Counted from the first letter of the stretch, positions 1 through 10,360 are shown. The stretch: 64,000 nucleotides of DNA from Chitinophaga polysaccharea (GCF_902150045.1 NZ_CABFVU010000001.1:1736001-1800000); one strand, 5' to 3'. Notes: a model not told the origin generated them from the letters alone. Made by a program: numbers and translations.

Positions 1-85
1 ACTGCATGCACAACTGCTTAACATCTTCCAGCGTGGTAGTGGGCTTCAATACGGTATGGTCTATATAACGGTTAATCTCCATCAT
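1..85 (-). CDS. deoC: Deoxyribose-phosphate aldolase, 5' end only (runs off the window)
   Basis: The reverse strand from position 85 encodes 28 codons beginning MMEINRYIDHTVLKP and ending at the window edge. The stretch YIDHTVLKP followed by TTTLEDVKQLC is the conserved N terminus of class I DeoC aldolases, which cleave 2-deoxyribose 5-phosphate to glyceraldehyde 3-phosphate and acetaldehyde in the cytoplasm. Three in-frame or nearby ATGs lie at 80-89; either of the two adjacent in-frame ones (85 or 82) could be the start. It is codirectional with secA, whose terminator lies just upstream, so it is probably transcribed separately. Only the first tenth of the protein is visible, so catalytic residues cannot be checked. 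Confidence 0.8.
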   Translation of the reverse strand, partial: MMEINRYIDHTVLKPTTTLEDVKQLCMQ

Positions 86-119
86 TCATTTGCTTGATTA
101 CAAAGCGAAATTAATGCAA

Positions 120-145
120 AACGGATTACGTTGCCGTAATCCGTT
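120..145 (-). terminator. Intrinsic terminator of secA
   Basis: A perfect 11-bp stem (120-130 with 135-145) around a 4-nt loop. Read on the minus strand it is followed by TTTT. It lies 26 bp past the secA stop codon. Confidence 0.75.
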
Positions 146-171
146 CCTTATCATTTTCCGGGCAGATACGC

Positions 172-3100
172 TTATGCGTTCTTACCATGGCATTGTTTGT
201 ATTTTTTACCACTACCACAGGGGCAAAGGTCGTTACGGCCTATTTGCGGTCCCTGGTGGCGGATGGGCTCTGCTTTTACCTCTTCAGCGGTTTGAAGTTC
301 AGGCCCGCTGTTCTGGTGACTGCCGTTTTCTGCCAGCTCTTCATGGGAGGCACGCATGCGGCTCATATCCGTTTTCTGTTCCCTTCCTTCACGGATTTCC
401 GGAGCAGCTTCCTGTTCCTGGTTGCTTACAGGAATACCGCATTTGGTAAGGAAGGATACAATATCCCGGCTGGTTTCCCGGTCCATATCCTTAAACAGGT
501 TGAATGCCTCGAACTTGTAGATCAGCAACGGATCTTTCTGTTCGTATACCGCACTCTGTACAGATTGCTTCAGATCGTCCATTGCACGCAGGTGCTCTTT
601 CCAGGATTCATCGATCAAAGCCAGGGTAATACTGCGTTCCAGGGCATTCATTGTTTCATGTCCCTTTGTTTCCACTACCTTCTGCAGATTAGCCAATACA
701 TTAATACCTTTTTTACCATCAGTAAATGGTATAGAGATATTTTCGATCTGGTGCCCCTGTTCCTGGTAGATACGTTCAATTACCGGCAGTGTATTGCTGA
801 TCAGCTCATTTACCTTACGTGTATAGTTATCTTTTCCTTCGTAATACAGTTTATTGGCCAGATTTGGAATATCTGTCTTCGCCAGTTCTTCACTGGTGAT
901 TTGTGTATCAATAGAGAAGTTCATGATAGCATCCATCTTGAAGGCTTCATAATCTCCACTGGCTTTATGGGTAGACACCATGTTTTCTGCCACATCATAG
1001 AAGGCGTTGTCGATGTCTATTGCCAGGCGCTCACCAAACAGGGCATGATTACGTTTCGCATAGATCACAGTACGCTGTTTGTTCATCACATCATCATACT
1101 CCAGCAAACGCTTACGGATACCGAAGTTATTTTCTTCCACTTTCTTCTGTGCTCTTTCAATGGAGCGGGTGATCATGCTGTGCTGGATCACTTCTCCTTC
1201 TTTGTAGCCCATACGGTCCATAAGGCCCGCAATACGTTCTGAGCCAAACATACGCATCAGGTCATCTTCCAGGGAAACGAAGAACTGGGAAGTTCCAGGA
1301 TCACCCTGGCGACCGGCACGACCACGCAGCTGGCGGTCAACACGGCGGCTTTCATGCCTTTCCGTACCGATGATAGCCAGACCACCGGCTTCCTTCACAC
1401 CTGGTCCGAGTTTGATATCCGTACCACGACCCGCCATATTGGTGGCAATGGTCACTGCACCCGGCAAACCTGCTTCCGCCACAATCTGTGCTTCACGGGC
1501 ATGCTGTTTCGCATTCAGTACATTATGCGGCACTTTTTCGAAAGTGAGCATTTTGCTCAGCAACTCAGATACTTCCACGGAGGTAGTACCTACCAGCACA
1601 GGGCGGCCTTTTGCCTGCAATTGCTTTATCTCTTCAATAACTGCCTTGTATTTATCTCTTTTTGTTTTGTATACCAGGTCTTCCGCATCTACACGGGAAA
1701 TAGGCAGGTTGGTAGGAATGGTTACCACATCCAGCTTATAGATTTCCCAGAATTCGCCTGCTTCGGTAGACGCTGTACCGGTCATACCGGCCAGCTTATG
1801 ATACATACGGAAGAAGTTCTGCAATGTGATGGTGGCAAATGTTTGGGTGGCAGCTTCCACTTTTACATTTTCCTTAGCTTCAATCGCCTGGTGCAAGCCA
1901 TCGGAGTAACGGCGTCCATCAAGGATACGGCCGGTTTGCTCATCCACGATCTTCACTTTACCGTCCATTACCACGTACTCTACATCTTTATCAAACAAAG
2001 TATAGGCTTTCAGCAACTGCTGAACGGAATGGATACGGTCTGATTTAGCGGCAAAATCCTGCAGCAATACATCTTTACGTTGGAGCTTTTCTTCAGGCGA
2101 CAATGGCAGCTTTTCAATTTCCGCCAGCTCAGATCCCACATCCGGGAGGATAAAGAAGTTAGCATCTTCACCACCCTGGGTGATCAGGTGAATACCTTTA
2201 TCTGTAAGATCTACACTGTTTTGTTTTTCTTCAATAGAGAAGAACAGGCCTTCATCTACTTTGGGCATTTCGCGTTGCTGATCTGCCAGGTAGTAGTTTT
2301 CCGCTTTTTGTAACAACACCCTGTTACCAGGTTCGCTGAGGAATTTGATCAGCGCGCTGCTCTTTGGTAAACCTCTCCAGGCGCGCATCAGGGCCAGGCC
2401 ACCTGTTTTCGGATCATCCTTACCTTCTGCAATCAGTTTCTTTGCTTCCTGCAGATATTGATTGACAGCCTTCTTTTGCATTTCCACCAGGTATTCGATA
2501 CGTGGTTTCAGTGCATGGAACTCCTGCTCTTCACCGCGGGGGATAGGACCGGAAATGATCAGCGGGGTACGGGCATCATCCACCAGTACGCTATCTACCT
2601 CATCCACCATTGCGTAGTGGTGTTTACGCTGTACCATTTCATCCGGGTTGTGTACCATGTTATCACGGAGGTAGTCAAAACCGAATTCGTTGTTGGTTCC
2701 GTACGTAATATCCGCCAGGTACGCGTTGCGGCGGTCGGGTGTATTAGGCTGGTGCTTATCGATACAGTCTACTGTAATATCAAGGAATTCGAAAAGAGGT
2801 CCGTTCCATTCAGAGTCACGACGTGCCAGGTAATCATTCACGGTTACGATGTGCACGCCTTGTCCTGCCAGTGCGTTAAGATAAGCAGGAAGGGTGGATA
2901 CAAGGGTTTTACCTTCACCCGTAGCCATTTCCGCAATTTTACCCTGGTGCAGTACAGTACCACCGATCAGCTGTACATCATAGTGCACCATGTTCCAGGT
3001 AACAAGGCTGCCGGCCGCATTCCAGGTATTTTTCCAGATGGCTTTATCGCCGTCAATGGTAACATAATCCTTTGTCACTGCCAGCTGGCGGTCCAGGTTG

Positions 3101-3495
3101 GTAGCAGTGGCGGTCAGCGTTGAATTATTGGTAAAGCGGCGGGCTGTTTCTTTTACTACCGCGAAAGCCTGTGGCAGTAATTCTTTCAGTACTACTTCCA
3201 GTTGCTTGTCGCGTTCTTTTTTAAGAATATCTATTTCCTGGTATATGGTATCCTTTGCGGTTACATCTTCCTCGCTATCTGCACTGGCTTGTTTTTCCGC
3301 TATTTCTTTATCTATAGTGGCAAGATGCTCAGCGATACGTGCCCGGAATTCCTGCGTTTTGTGGCGCAGATCATCAATAGGAAGGGATTGCAGTTTTTCG
3401 TACTCCTCATTAATCTGCTGCACCACCGGAGAGATGGATTTAATATCCCTTTCTGATTTATTCCCTCCAAATAGCTTTGATAAAAAACCTAACAT
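172..3495 (-). CDS. secA: Protein translocase subunit SecA
   Basis: A 1107-residue ATPase that drives Sec-dependent export through SecYEG. The Walker A motif GEGKT is at about residues 193-197 and the DEAD-like Walker B ([14 protein letters not shown]) begins near residue 298. The C terminus carries the zinc-binding SEC-C motif [13 protein letters not shown]. The protein is about 200 residues longer than E. coli SecA (901), with extra sequence near residues 60-100 and in the nucleotide-binding region, which is usual in Bacteroidota. The start at [11 protein letters not shown] matches the family. A hairpin terminator follows the stop codon. The many secreted and lipoprotein products in this window depend on this export route. 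Confidence 0.97.
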   Translation of the reverse strand: MLGFLSKLFGGNKSERDIKSISPVVQQINEEYEKLQSLPIDDLRHKTQEFRARIAEHLATIDKEIAEKQASADSEEDVTAKDTIYQEIDILKKERDKQLEVVLKELLPQAFAVVKETARRFTNNSTLTATATNLDRQLAVTKDYVTIDGDKAIWKNTWNAAGSLVTWNMVHYDVQLIGGTVLHQGKIAEMATGEGKTLVSTLPAYLNALAGQGVHIVTVNDYLARRDSEWNGPLFEFLDITVDCIDKHQPNTPDRRNAYLADITYGTNNEFGFDYLRDNMVHNPDEMVQRKHHYAMVDEVDSVLVDDARTPLIISGPIPRGEEQEFHALKPRIEYLVEMQKKAVNQYLQEAKKLIAEGKDDPKTGGLALMRAWRGLPKSSALIKFLSEPGNRVLLQKAENYYLADQQREMPKVDEGLFFSIEEKQNSVDLTDKGIHLITQGGEDANFFILPDVGSELAEIEKLPLSPEEKLQRKDVLLQDFAAKSDRIHSVQQLLKAYTLFDKDVEYVVMDGKVKIVDEQTGRILDGRRYSDGLHQAIEAKENVKVEAATQTFATITLQNFFRMYHKLAGMTGTASTEAGEFWEIYKLDVVTIPTNLPISRVDAEDLVYKTKRDKYKAVIEEIKQLQAKGRPVLVGTTSVEVSELLSKMLTFEKVPHNVLNAKQHAREAQIVAEAGLPGAVTIATNMAGRGTDIKLGPGVKEAGGLAIIGTERHESRRVDRQLRGRAGRQGDPGTSQFFVSLEDDLMRMFGSERIAGLMDRMGYKEGEVIQHSMITRSIERAQKKVEENNFGIRKRLLEYDDVMNKQRTVIYAKRNHALFGERLAIDIDNAFYDVAENMVSTHKASGDYEAFKMDAIMNFSIDTQITSEELAKTDIPNLANKLYYEGKDNYTRKVNELISNTLPVIERIYQEQGHQIENISIPFTDGKKGINVLANLQKVVETKGHETMNALERSITLALIDESWKEHLRAMDDLKQSVQSAVYEQKDPLLIYKFEAFNLFKDMDRETSRDIVSFLTKCGIPVSNQEQEAAPEIREGREQKTDMSRMRASHEELAENGSHQNSGPELQTAEEVKAEPIRHQGPQIGRNDLCPCGSGKKYKQCHGKNA

Positions 3496-4700
3496 GTTAA
3501 ATGTTTAATTACGAATTACGATTTCTATTTATTGTAACCTGATCCCATCCAGGCAGCGTATATCAGTTGATAAATTTCTGCGTCATCAGCCTGTGGCACA
3601 AAGGCTGCGGGCTTCGTCAGTTGGATAGACGGCATCCAGATTACTCAAATATTGTGCTTGTAAAGGCGAACTGTCAAGGTGTCAGTTTTGCAGCCCTCCC
3701 CGGCAAGGCCTGTAAAAGTAGGAATAAATTTGGTGATTCAAGGCGGATTTTGAATGGATTTTCCATTTTGCCGCTATCAATTAACATATCCTTTATACAG
3801 ATAGCTAAAGTTAGCGGCATAGCCGGTCCGGCGTGGTGAACCAGGGAAGCTTTCCTGAAAAAATATCCTTTTTCCAGGTCATTATGAAAGCGATACCAAG
3901 GCGGCTTCCCGGAAATTTGTTGACAAATGGCAGCAGGCAAATTGACTACATGAGGTTTATTGTTGCAGCCCTGAGCAGGCTGGCTTCCTGTTGTACAGGA
4001 CTGCCCGCTTTTTTACGGCCCCCAAATTGTCAGCCCGGCTGCTATAAGGGCTCAGCTCTTTCTCTGCCAAAATACCAGTACCGGATCACAGGATATTAAA
4101 AAGTGCCGGGAAACCAGCACCGGGCAGGCATCTTCTTAAAATTAAGTTTTATGTCCGGGCTTTATTGCCGGCTATTCAGGGTAGCAGATCATATATTCAT
4201 TCCCGCACATCACAACCGAACGATTATCCGTTACTAACGGGATAGGGTAAACGACATTTAATTCGTCATCTCCATCGGCTGCCCGTTAGAGCCTTAGACC
4301 ACTTGCCGGCAATTAGCTGTCGTACCGGGTTGTAGCGCGCTGACTTTGACCAGCTACTAAAAATAAGGACTAACCGGTCCGGGGTATTCAATGCCAGAGA
4401 GAGAAATTTTTAGTTTTCAGTCAATAGAAATTATCATTTAATTATATGATCCGGACAAAGCCGGGGCGGATCTTACTTTTATAAGTAGGCGGAAGCCCTG
4501 CACAGAACCAACCGCTTATCATAAAATATGGCCATCCAAACCGGGTATTTATGGCCAGTTAGTCCGTATTACCGCTGGAAATGAAAATTTTCAAAAAAAT
4601 TGCCCGTCGTCCATATAAAAAGATGGAAATATGAAAATACTTTTTATAAATTTAAAGGTTTAATAGCCGTTTTAACTTTTTTACACAAACATCCACGTTT
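3496..4700. other. 1.2-kb intergenic region with no convincing gene
   Basis: The ORFs here (up to 90 codons) overlap on opposite strands, have unlikely composition and resemble no family I recognise. No tRNA-like fold or IS end was seen. The last 100 bp are A+T-rich and contain a 9-bp inverted repeat (4614-4622 with 4640-4648, arm TATAAAAAG) upstream of the MFS gene at 4701, which could be an operator or leader hairpin of the sugar locus. A small RNA or decayed gene cannot be excluded. Confidence 0.5.
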
Positions 4701-5978
4701 ATGGCAAATGCAATTCAGCCGCAAAAACTGTTCGTAGCAAGCTGTATGGCGCTACTGGTAACATCATTATCCTTTGGCATCCGTGCCGGAATCTTAAGCC
4801 GCCTGGGCGTTGAGTTCCACCTGGATACCAAACAATTGAGCATCATTGCCGGAACTGCGTTCTGGGGATTTCCGCTGGCAGTGGTTATAGGAGGGTTCAT
4901 TGTAGATGCCATAGGCATGAAACGGTTGCTGCTCGCAGCTTTTATCCTGCACCTGCTGGGTATTGTGCTGACGGTATTTGCAGGCGGTTTCTGGTCGCTG
5001 TTCATCTCCACCCTGTTTATCGGTATGGCCAACGGTACCGTGGAAGCAGCGTGTAACCCGCTGGTGGCCACTATTTTCCCCGACAATAAAACTACCAAGC
5101 TAAATCACTTCCACCTGTGGTTCCCCGGTGGTATCGTGGTAGGCACCCTGCTGGTATTCTTACTTTCAAAAATCGGCCTCAGCTGGCAGCTGCAAGTGGC
5201 CACTATGGTGATCCCCACCCTTATCTATGGTTATCTTTTTATGAAACTCGACTTCCCCGTTACAGAAAGGGTAGCAGCCGGTGTTTCTTCTGCGCAGATG
5301 TATAAATCTGTATTAAGCCCCCTGTTCATCGTGATGTTTATCCTTATGTTCGGAACTGCCATCACAGAGCTTTTCACTGGTCAGTGGATTGAAGTGCTGC
5401 TGAAGAACGTAACTGAAAACTCCATCCTCATACTGGCGTTAACAGCAGGTGTACAGGTATTGGGAAGAGGTATTGCCGGCCCTGTGGTACATAAAATATC
5501 TCCTACCGGCGTTTTACTTATTTCTGCGATTTTATCCGCTTTGGGCTTATATTTACTTTCCCATGTATCAGGTAACATGGTGTTTGTTGCTGCCTTTATC
5601 TTTGGTATGGGCGTTACTTATTTCTGGCCAACCATGCTGGGCTTTGTATCTGAAAACATTCCACAGTCGGGAGCACTCGGTATGAACCTGATGGGCGGCG
5701 CCGGTATGTTTGCCGTATCTGTATACATGTATTTTATGGGAGGTTTCTACGATAGTATCATCGTAAAACAATTACCTACCGGCGCATCCCTGGATGCTTA
5801 CCGTTCAGCAGCACCCGGTTCTGCTGAAGCAGCAGCTTTCAGCCAGGCCACCGCTGTAGCCGGGCCGGAAATCATCAACGCCACCCTGGTGATACCAGTT
5901 ATCCTCATCGTAGCGTTTGCAGGACTTTTCTTTTATATGCGCAGCCGTAAAAAAGTAGCACAGGTTCAAATAGTATAA
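4701..5978 (+). CDS. MFS sugar transporter, first gene of the 3-keto-sugar locus
   Basis: A 425-residue major facilitator protein with about 12 hydrophobic segments in two halves and a charged central loop near residues 190-205. The loop between segments 2 and 3 (DAIGMKRL) follows the MFS pattern. The segment HFHLWFPGGIVVG lies near residue 135. A small Ala/Ser-rich extracytoplasmic loop precedes the last helix and the C terminus is basic. It lies 23 bp upstream of the Gfo/Idh/MocA oxidoreductase and starts a plus-strand run of seven sugar-oxidation genes, so it probably imports a monosaccharide, keto sugar or small glycoside made by the downstream secreted enzymes. The substrate is inference from context. 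Confidence 0.85.
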   Translation: MANAIQPQKLFVASCMALLVTSLSFGIRAGILSRLGVEFHLDTKQLSIIAGTAFWGFPLAVVIGGFIVDAIGMKRLLLAAFILHLLGIVLTVFAGGFWSLFISTLFIGMANGTVEAACNPLVATIFPDNKTTKLNHFHLWFPGGIVVGTLLVFLLSKIGLSWQLQVATMVIPTLIYGYLFMKLDFPVTERVAAGVSSAQMYKSVLSPLFIVMFILMFGTAITELFTGQWIEVLLKNVTENSILILALTAGVQVLGRGIAGPVVHKISPTGVLLISAILSALGLYLLSHVSGNMVFVAAFIFGMGVTYFWPTMLGFVSENIPQSGALGMNLMGGAGMFAVSVYMYFMGGFYDSIIVKQLPTGASLDAYRSAAPGSAEAAAFSQATAVAGPEIINATLVIPVILIVAFAGLFFYMRSRKKVAQVQIV

Positions 5979-6001
5979 ATTTTAAAACGATAATTGTAAA
6001 T

Positions 6002-7165
6002 ATGACACGGAAACTTAGAATGGGAATGATAGGAGGCGGGAAAGACGCCTTCATTGGTGCAATTCACCGTATTGCAGCCAACATGGACGGACTGATTGAG
6101 CTGGTAGCTGGCGCGCTCAGCATCAATAACGATATCGCGGTAGAATCAGGTAAAATGCTGTTTCTCGACCCTGAACGTACTTATCTCGATTTCAAAACCA
6201 TGCTGGAAAACGAAGCGAAAATGCCTGCAGAGAAAAGGCTGGACTTCGTAACCATCGTTACACCAAACTTCGCCCATTTTGAACCGGCCATGATGGCACT
6301 GGATCTGGGTTTCAACGTTGTTATCGAGAAACCGATCACATTCTCCCTCGACGAAGCCAAACAATTAAAGGCAAAAGTGGAAGCCACCGGCTTAACATTG
6401 CTGCTTACACATACTTACACCGGCTATCCTATGGTAAAACAAGCCAGACAGATGGTAAAAGATGGCGCACTAGGCAAAATCCGCAAAGTATGGGTGGAAT
6501 ACCCGCAGGGATGGCTCAGCAAGCTGAGTGAAAGAGAAGGTAATGCACAGGCAGCCTGGAGAACCGATCCTAAAAAATCAGGTAAAAGCGGCTGTATGGG
6601 CGACATCGGTACCCACGCTGCTAACCTGGCCGAATACATCAGCGGCGCCAAAATTGAAAAATTATGCGCTGATCTGAATATCCTGGTACCCGGTCGCGCA
6701 CTGGACGACGACGGCGCTGTGCTGCTCCGCTTTGATAATGGCGCTGCCGGCGTGTTAATGGCATCGCAGGTGGCGGCAGGAGAAGAAAATGCACTGAAGA
6801 TCCGTGTTTACGGCGAAAAAGGTGGCCTGGAATGGGCGCAACATGAGCCTAATACCCTGTTGGTAAAATGGCTGGATAAACCTACCGAAATTTATCGCGC
6901 AGGTGGTGGATATACCTTCCAGTCATCCTACATGACACATAATACCCGCACACCAGGCGGCCATCCCGAAGGATACCTGGAAGCATTCGGTAACCTGTAC
7001 CGCAACTTCGCACAAACCTTATCTGCTAAAATTGATGGGGTACAACCCTCTCCGGAATCACTGGATTTCCCGGGCACAGAGGAAGGCGTACGTGGTATGG
7101 CGTTCATCGATAATGTAGTACGCTCTTCACAAAGCGATGCTAAATGGACTAACTTCGAGATATAG
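6002..7165 (+). CDS. Gfo/Idh/MocA family NAD(P)-dependent oxidoreductase
   Basis: A 387-residue dehydrogenase with an N-terminal Rossmann fold (GMIGGGKDAFIG near residue 8) and the family EKP motif (VVIEKPIT near residue 107), whose lysine contacts cofactor and substrate. The conserved GDIGTHAANL at about residue 200 supplies the catalytic histidine. There is no signal peptide or Tat motif, so it should act in the cytoplasm. Enzymes of this family oxidise or reduce sugar hydroxyls, and members found with DUF1080 proteins interconvert glycosides and 3-keto-glycosides. The downstream neighbour is an AP-endonuclease/xylose-isomerase-like protein only 22 bp away. The exact sugar and cofactor cannot be read from sequence. 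Confidence 0.9.
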   Translation: MTRKLRMGMIGGGKDAFIGAIHRIAANMDGLIELVAGALSINNDIAVESGKMLFLDPERTYLDFKTMLENEAKMPAEKRLDFVTIVTPNFAHFEPAMMALDLGFNVVIEKPITFSLDEAKQLKAKVEATGLTLLLTHTYTGYPMVKQARQMVKDGALGKIRKVWVEYPQGWLSKLSEREGNAQAAWRTDPKKSGKSGCMGDIGTHAANLAEYISGAKIEKLCADLNILVPGRALDDDGAVLLRFDNGAAGVLMASQVAAGEENALKIRVYGEKGGLEWAQHEPNTLLVKWLDKPTEIYRAGGGYTFQSSYMTHNTRTPGGHPEGYLEAFGNLYRNFAQTLSAKIDGVQPSPESLDFPGTEEGVRGMAFIDNVVRSSQSDAKWTNFEI

Positions 7166-7187
7166 TATTCATCACCAGCTTGAGTAT

Positions 7188-8243
7188 ATGAAAACGATTA
7201 AAGGACCTGGTATTTTTCTGGCGCAGTTCATGGGAGATGAAGCGCCTTTCAATAATCTGAAATCCATTTGTGAGTGGGCGGCCTCCATTGGCTTTAAAGG
7301 AGTACAGATCCCCACCTGGGAAACACGCCTGATCGACCTGCAAAAGGCTGCTGAAAGCAAAACCTATGCAGATGAGATCAAAGGCATCGTGAATGCAGCC
7401 GGACTGGAAATCACCGAACTGAGCACGCACCTGCAGGGGCAACTGGTAGCAGTAAATCCTGCTTTCTCCGAGATGTTCGACGGCTTTGCTCCCGCACAAT
7501 ATCACAATAATATCCAGGCACGTACAGAATGGGCGGTAAACCAGCTGAAATACGCTGCGAAAGCCAGCCGTAACCTGGGCCTCACTGCCCATGCTACTTT
7601 CAGTGGCGCACTGTTGTGGGCGCCGGCTATGTATCCGTGGCCACAGCGTCCGGCCGGCCTGGTGGAAACCGGGTTTGCCGAACTGGCAAAACGCTGGCTG
7701 CCGATCCTCAATGAATTTGATGCCAACGGCGTAGACGTTTGCTATGAAATTCACCCTGGGGAAGACCTGCACGACGGTATCACTTTTGAACGTTTCCTGG
7801 AAGCTACCGGCAATCATAGCCGTGCTAACCTACTTTATGATCCGAGCCACCTGTTGCTCCAATGCCTCGATTACCTGGAATATATCGATATTTACCACGA
7901 AAGGATTAAAGCCTTTCACGTAAAAGATGCCGAATTCAATGCCACCGGGCGCTCCGGCGTTTATGGCGGATACCAGGCATGGATCGACCGCCCCGGCCGC
8001 TTCCGCTCTCTCGGAGATGGCCAGGTAGATTTTAAATCCATCTTCAGCAAAATGGCGCAATACGATTTTGCCGGCTGGGCCGTTATGGAGTGGGAATGTT
8101 GTATCAAACACCCGGAAGATGGTGCCAGGGAAGGCGCCCCTTTCATTAAGGATCATATTATCCGTGTTACTGAAAAGGCATTTGATGACTTTGCAGGAGG
8201 CGGCACAGATGATGCCTTTAACAAAAGAATATTAGGCTTGTAG
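7188..8243 (+). CDS. Sugar phosphate isomerase/epimerase family protein (TIM barrel)
   Basis: A 351-residue protein of the xylose isomerase-like TIM-barrel/AP endonuclease 2 superfamily. Likely metal-ligand segments are CYEIHPGEDL, NLLYDPSHLLLQ, KAFHVKDAEF and the late WAVMEWECC. I start it at the ATG at 7188 (MKTIKGPGIF); an upstream in-frame ATG at 7137 would overlap the oxidoreductase gene by 29 bp and add an unconserved leader. No signal peptide is present. Paired with a Gfo/Idh/MocA enzyme and DUF1080, it probably isomerises, epimerises or cleaves a keto sugar in the cytoplasm. The reaction is inference; the family is secure. Confidence 0.88.
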   Translation: MKTIKGPGIFLAQFMGDEAPFNNLKSICEWAASIGFKGVQIPTWETRLIDLQKAAESKTYADEIKGIVNAAGLEITELSTHLQGQLVAVNPAFSEMFDGFAPAQYHNNIQARTEWAVNQLKYAAKASRNLGLTAHATFSGALLWAPAMYPWPQRPAGLVETGFAELAKRWLPILNEFDANGVDVCYEIHPGEDLHDGITFERFLEATGNHSRANLLYDPSHLLLQCLDYLEYIDIYHERIKAFHVKDAEFNATGRSGVYGGYQAWIDRPGRFRSLGDGQVDFKSIFSKMAQYDFAGWAVMEWECCIKHPEDGAREGAPFIKDHIIRVTEKAFDDFAGGGTDDAFNKRILGL

Positions 8244-8296
8244 GCCAACTAATCCACCGATCGTAGTAAACAATAACCAAATAAAAAAAACAACAA

Positions 8297-8713
8297 ATGA
8301 GAAAGAGATATCTGGCGCCGCTCGTATTAAGTGTATTATTCTTTGCAGCTTGCGGAGGTGGTGAGAAAAAAACAGAAAATGCTGACAGCGTTAGCACTCA
8401 TGAAGAAAGCCCCGCAGCAGATAATTCAATGGTATCGCCAAGTGCCAGCAAACCTGTAAGCAAAGGCGAAACCCTGATGGCTCAAAGTGATTGCAAAACA
8501 TGTCATAAAGAAGAAATGAAAGTGGTAGGACCAGCCCTGAAAGATATTGCAGGCAAATATCCTAACACACCGGAAAATGTGGACAAACTGGCTGATAAAG
8601 TAATCAAAGGCGGTTCAGGTAACTGGGGCGAAGTAGCGATGTTACCTCATCCACAGATTTCAAAAGATGATGCAAAAGAAATGGTAAGCTATATCTTATC
8701 TATTGGCAAATAA
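8297..8713 (+). CDS. Lipoprotein class I cytochrome c
   Basis: A 138-residue lipoprotein with signal and lipobox LFFAAC near residue 19, a low-complexity Ser/Ala/Glu linker, then one cytochrome c domain. The heme motif CKTCH occupies residues 66-70 and the C-terminal AMLPHPQIS segment offers the methionine ligand. It resembles cytochrome c-551-type domains and is closely similar to the cytochrome domain inside the fusion protein at 10361-13771 (shared SDCKTCHK, GP, GxWGE, HP..IS and YI.SIG pattern). It probably accepts electrons from a periplasmic sugar dehydrogenase of the same locus. Confidence 0.9.
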   Translation: MRKRYLAPLVLSVLFFAACGGGEKKTENADSVSTHEESPAADNSMVSPSASKPVSKGETLMAQSDCKTCHKEEMKVVGPALKDIAGKYPNTPENVDKLADKVIKGGSGNWGEVAMLPHPQISKDDAKEMVSYILSIGK

Positions 8714-8743
8714 TTGATTCCATCATTAACTCAATCATCCGGA

Positions 8744-9466
8744 ATGAAAAAATTAATCATGGGCGCGCTGATGATAGCTGCCGTTCTCGGTACTACCGCG
8801 GTAAAAGCCCAGAAATTAAATACCCTGTCGGCCAAAGAGAAAAAACAGGGATGGGTACTGTTGTTCGACGGTACTTCTACCAAAGGCTGGCATACTTACC
8901 TGAAGTCGACGGCAAGCCCCGCATGGAGCGTGACCGACGGCGCTATCGGGTTGAACCAGGAAGCCAAAAAGAATGGCGCACCGGGTGGAGATCTTGTTAC
9001 AGACGCAGAATATGAAAACTATGAGCTGAGCTACGAATGGAAAATTTCCCCGGGTGGCAACAGCGGTCTTATCTTCAGCGTTCACGAAGATCCGTCTTTA
9101 AGCCAGACTTACCTCTCCGGTCCTGAAATGCAGGTAATTGATGATGCGGGTCATCCCGACGGCAAAAACCCAAAACACAATGCGGGCGAATTGTACGATC
9201 TCATCAAATGCCCCACCAGGCCAGCTAAACCTGTTGGTGAATGGAACTCCGCCAAATTAACAAAGAAAGATGGTCACCTGACCCTCTGGCTCAATGGTGT
9301 GAAAACTGCAGAAACAACCATGGGCACTCCTGAATGGGATGCACTGGTAGCAAAAAGCAAGTTCCACGACTGGAAAGAGTTTGGCAAACATCCAAAAGGC
9401 CACATCGCCCTGCAGGACCATGGCGACGATGTTTGGTACCGTAATATCAAAATAAGAGTTCTTTAA
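8744..9466 (+). CDS. Secreted DUF1080 / 3-keto-disaccharide hydrolase family protein
   Basis: A 240-residue protein with a cleavable signal peptide ending near AVKAQ and one DUF1080 domain (Pfam PF06439, named 3-keto-disaccharide hydrolase). Hallmarks are WVLLFDGTSTKGWH, the GDLVTDAEYENYELSYEWK segment, NSGLIFSV, GPEMQVIDD and the C-terminal IALQDHGDDVWYRNIKIR, which is nearly invariant in the family. The ATG at 8744 is preferred over an upstream in-frame TTG because it begins directly with the signal peptide. Members form a concanavalin-like beta-sandwich and cleave glycosides already oxidised at C3. It is the likely hydrolytic step of this locus. Confidence 0.92.
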   Translation: MKKLIMGALMIAAVLGTTAVKAQKLNTLSAKEKKQGWVLLFDGTSTKGWHTYLKSTASPAWSVTDGAIGLNQEAKKNGAPGGDLVTDAEYENYELSYEWKISPGGNSGLIFSVHEDPSLSQTYLSGPEMQVIDDAGHPDGKNPKHNAGELYDLIKCPTRPAKPVGEWNSAKLTKKDGHLTLWLNGVKTAETTMGTPEWDALVAKSKFHDWKEFGKHPKGHIALQDHGDDVWYRNIKIRVL

Positions 9467-9484
9467 ATAAGGGAAAAGCAGAAG

Positions 9485-9560
9485 GCAAAAAGCAGAAAGC
9501 CATTGTAGCGCAGCTGAACGGATATTTATATCTCCGCTACAATAACTTTCTGCTTTTTGC
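9485..9560 (+). terminator. Long imperfect hairpin between DUF1080 and ThuA genes
   Basis: Outer arms 9485-9499 and 9546-9560 pair over 15 bp. Inner arms 9502-9510 and 9535-9543 pair over 9 bp after a 2-nt internal loop. A small GATAT/ATATC helix closes the top. T-rich sequence follows. It lies within a codirectional gene run, so it may act as a partial terminator or stabilise the upstream mRNA. Confidence 0.5.
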
Positions 9561-9607
9561 TTTTTGCGTTTCGCTCTTTTTCATCTTCAATTCCCACGTA
9601 AAATAAC

Positions 9608-10351
9608 ATGAAAGCATTAACCGCGTTTATTGCACTCTTGCTCCTTGCCGGCTCTATTTCAGTGCAGGCAAAGCACAAACACAAAGCCAAAAGGGTACTT
9701 GTGTTCTCAAAAACAAAAGGCTTCCGTCACGATTGCATCCCTGCTGCCAAAATAGCCATCATGCAACTTGGAAAAGAGAATGGCTTTGAAGTAGACACTA
9801 CTGAAGATGCCAGTGCCTTTACTCCCGCCAACCTGAAAAAATATGCAGCCGTAATTTTCAGCTGCACCACCGGCGATGTACTCGACAGCGCCCAACAGGT
9901 AGCCTTTCAGAACTATATCCACAAAGGAGGTGCATGGATGGGCATCCATGCGGCTACAGATACAGAGTACGACTGGCCATGGTACAACAAACTGGCTGGC
10001 GCCTGGTTCCTGAGCCATCCCAGCCAGCAAACAGCCACCCTTAAAGTAGTGGATCATAACCATCCTGCTACAAAAGATCTACCGGATGAGTGGATCCGCA
10101 AAGACGAGTGGTACAACTTCAAAAATCTTAACCCCGATGTACACGTGCTCATCAAAATTGATGAAACCAGCTATACCGGCGGGAAAAACGGCGATAACCA
10201 TCCTATGTGCTGGTACCACAATTTTGAAGGAGGCCGCGCCTTTTATACGGAAATGGGACATGTGAAAGAAGCATACCAGGATCCCGTATACCTGAAACAC
10301 TTACTGGGTGGCATTGAATACGCCATCGGCAACTGGAAACCCAAAAACTAA
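9608..10351 (+). CDS. Secreted ThuA-domain protein
   Basis: A 247-residue protein with a signal peptide (ISVQA cleavage region) followed by a basic stretch and one ThuA (trehalose utilization) domain with a class I glutamine amidotransferase-like fold. Typical segments are VLVFSKTKGFRHDCIP, AVIFSCTTGDVLD, GGAWMGIHAATDTEYDWPWY, PMCWYHNFEGGRAFYTEMGH and a terminal HLLGGIEYAIG. It is a clear paralogue of the N-terminal domain of the next gene, which begins 9 bp downstream. ThuA proteins often accompany 3-keto-glycoside pathways, but their biochemical role there is not settled. The predicted location is periplasmic. Confidence 0.9.
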   Translation: MKALTAFIALLLLAGSISVQAKHKHKAKRVLVFSKTKGFRHDCIPAAKIAIMQLGKENGFEVDTTEDASAFTPANLKKYAAVIFSCTTGDVLDSAQQVAFQNYIHKGGAWMGIHAATDTEYDWPWYNKLAGAWFLSHPSQQTATLKVVDHNHPATKDLPDEWIRKDEWYNFKNLNPDVHVLIKIDETSYTGGKNGDNHPMCWYHNFEGGRAFYTEMGHVKEAYQDPVYLKHLLGGIEYAIGNWKPKN

Positions 10352-10360
10352 TCATTTATA

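Noticed and set aside
187..1242. Plus-strand 351-codon ORF antisense to secA
   Set aside because: Secure SecA sequence is on the other strand; the ORF has no motifs, low-complexity Phe/Ile/His composition and is a shadow frame.
3567..4099. Three ORFs of 88-90 codons in the intergenic region after secA
   Set aside because: They overlap on opposite strands, lack start-site context and motifs, and are expected by chance at this length.
4200..4400. Possible remnant of an HxlR-type regulator on the minus strand (short LIAGKW-like match)
   Set aside because: Only six residues match and stop codons interrupt the frame nearby, so it is likely chance.
3496..4700. tRNA or other structured RNA gene in the 1.2-kb gap
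   Set aside because: No cloverleaf with a T-loop consensus and no recognisable riboswitch core could be found by eye.
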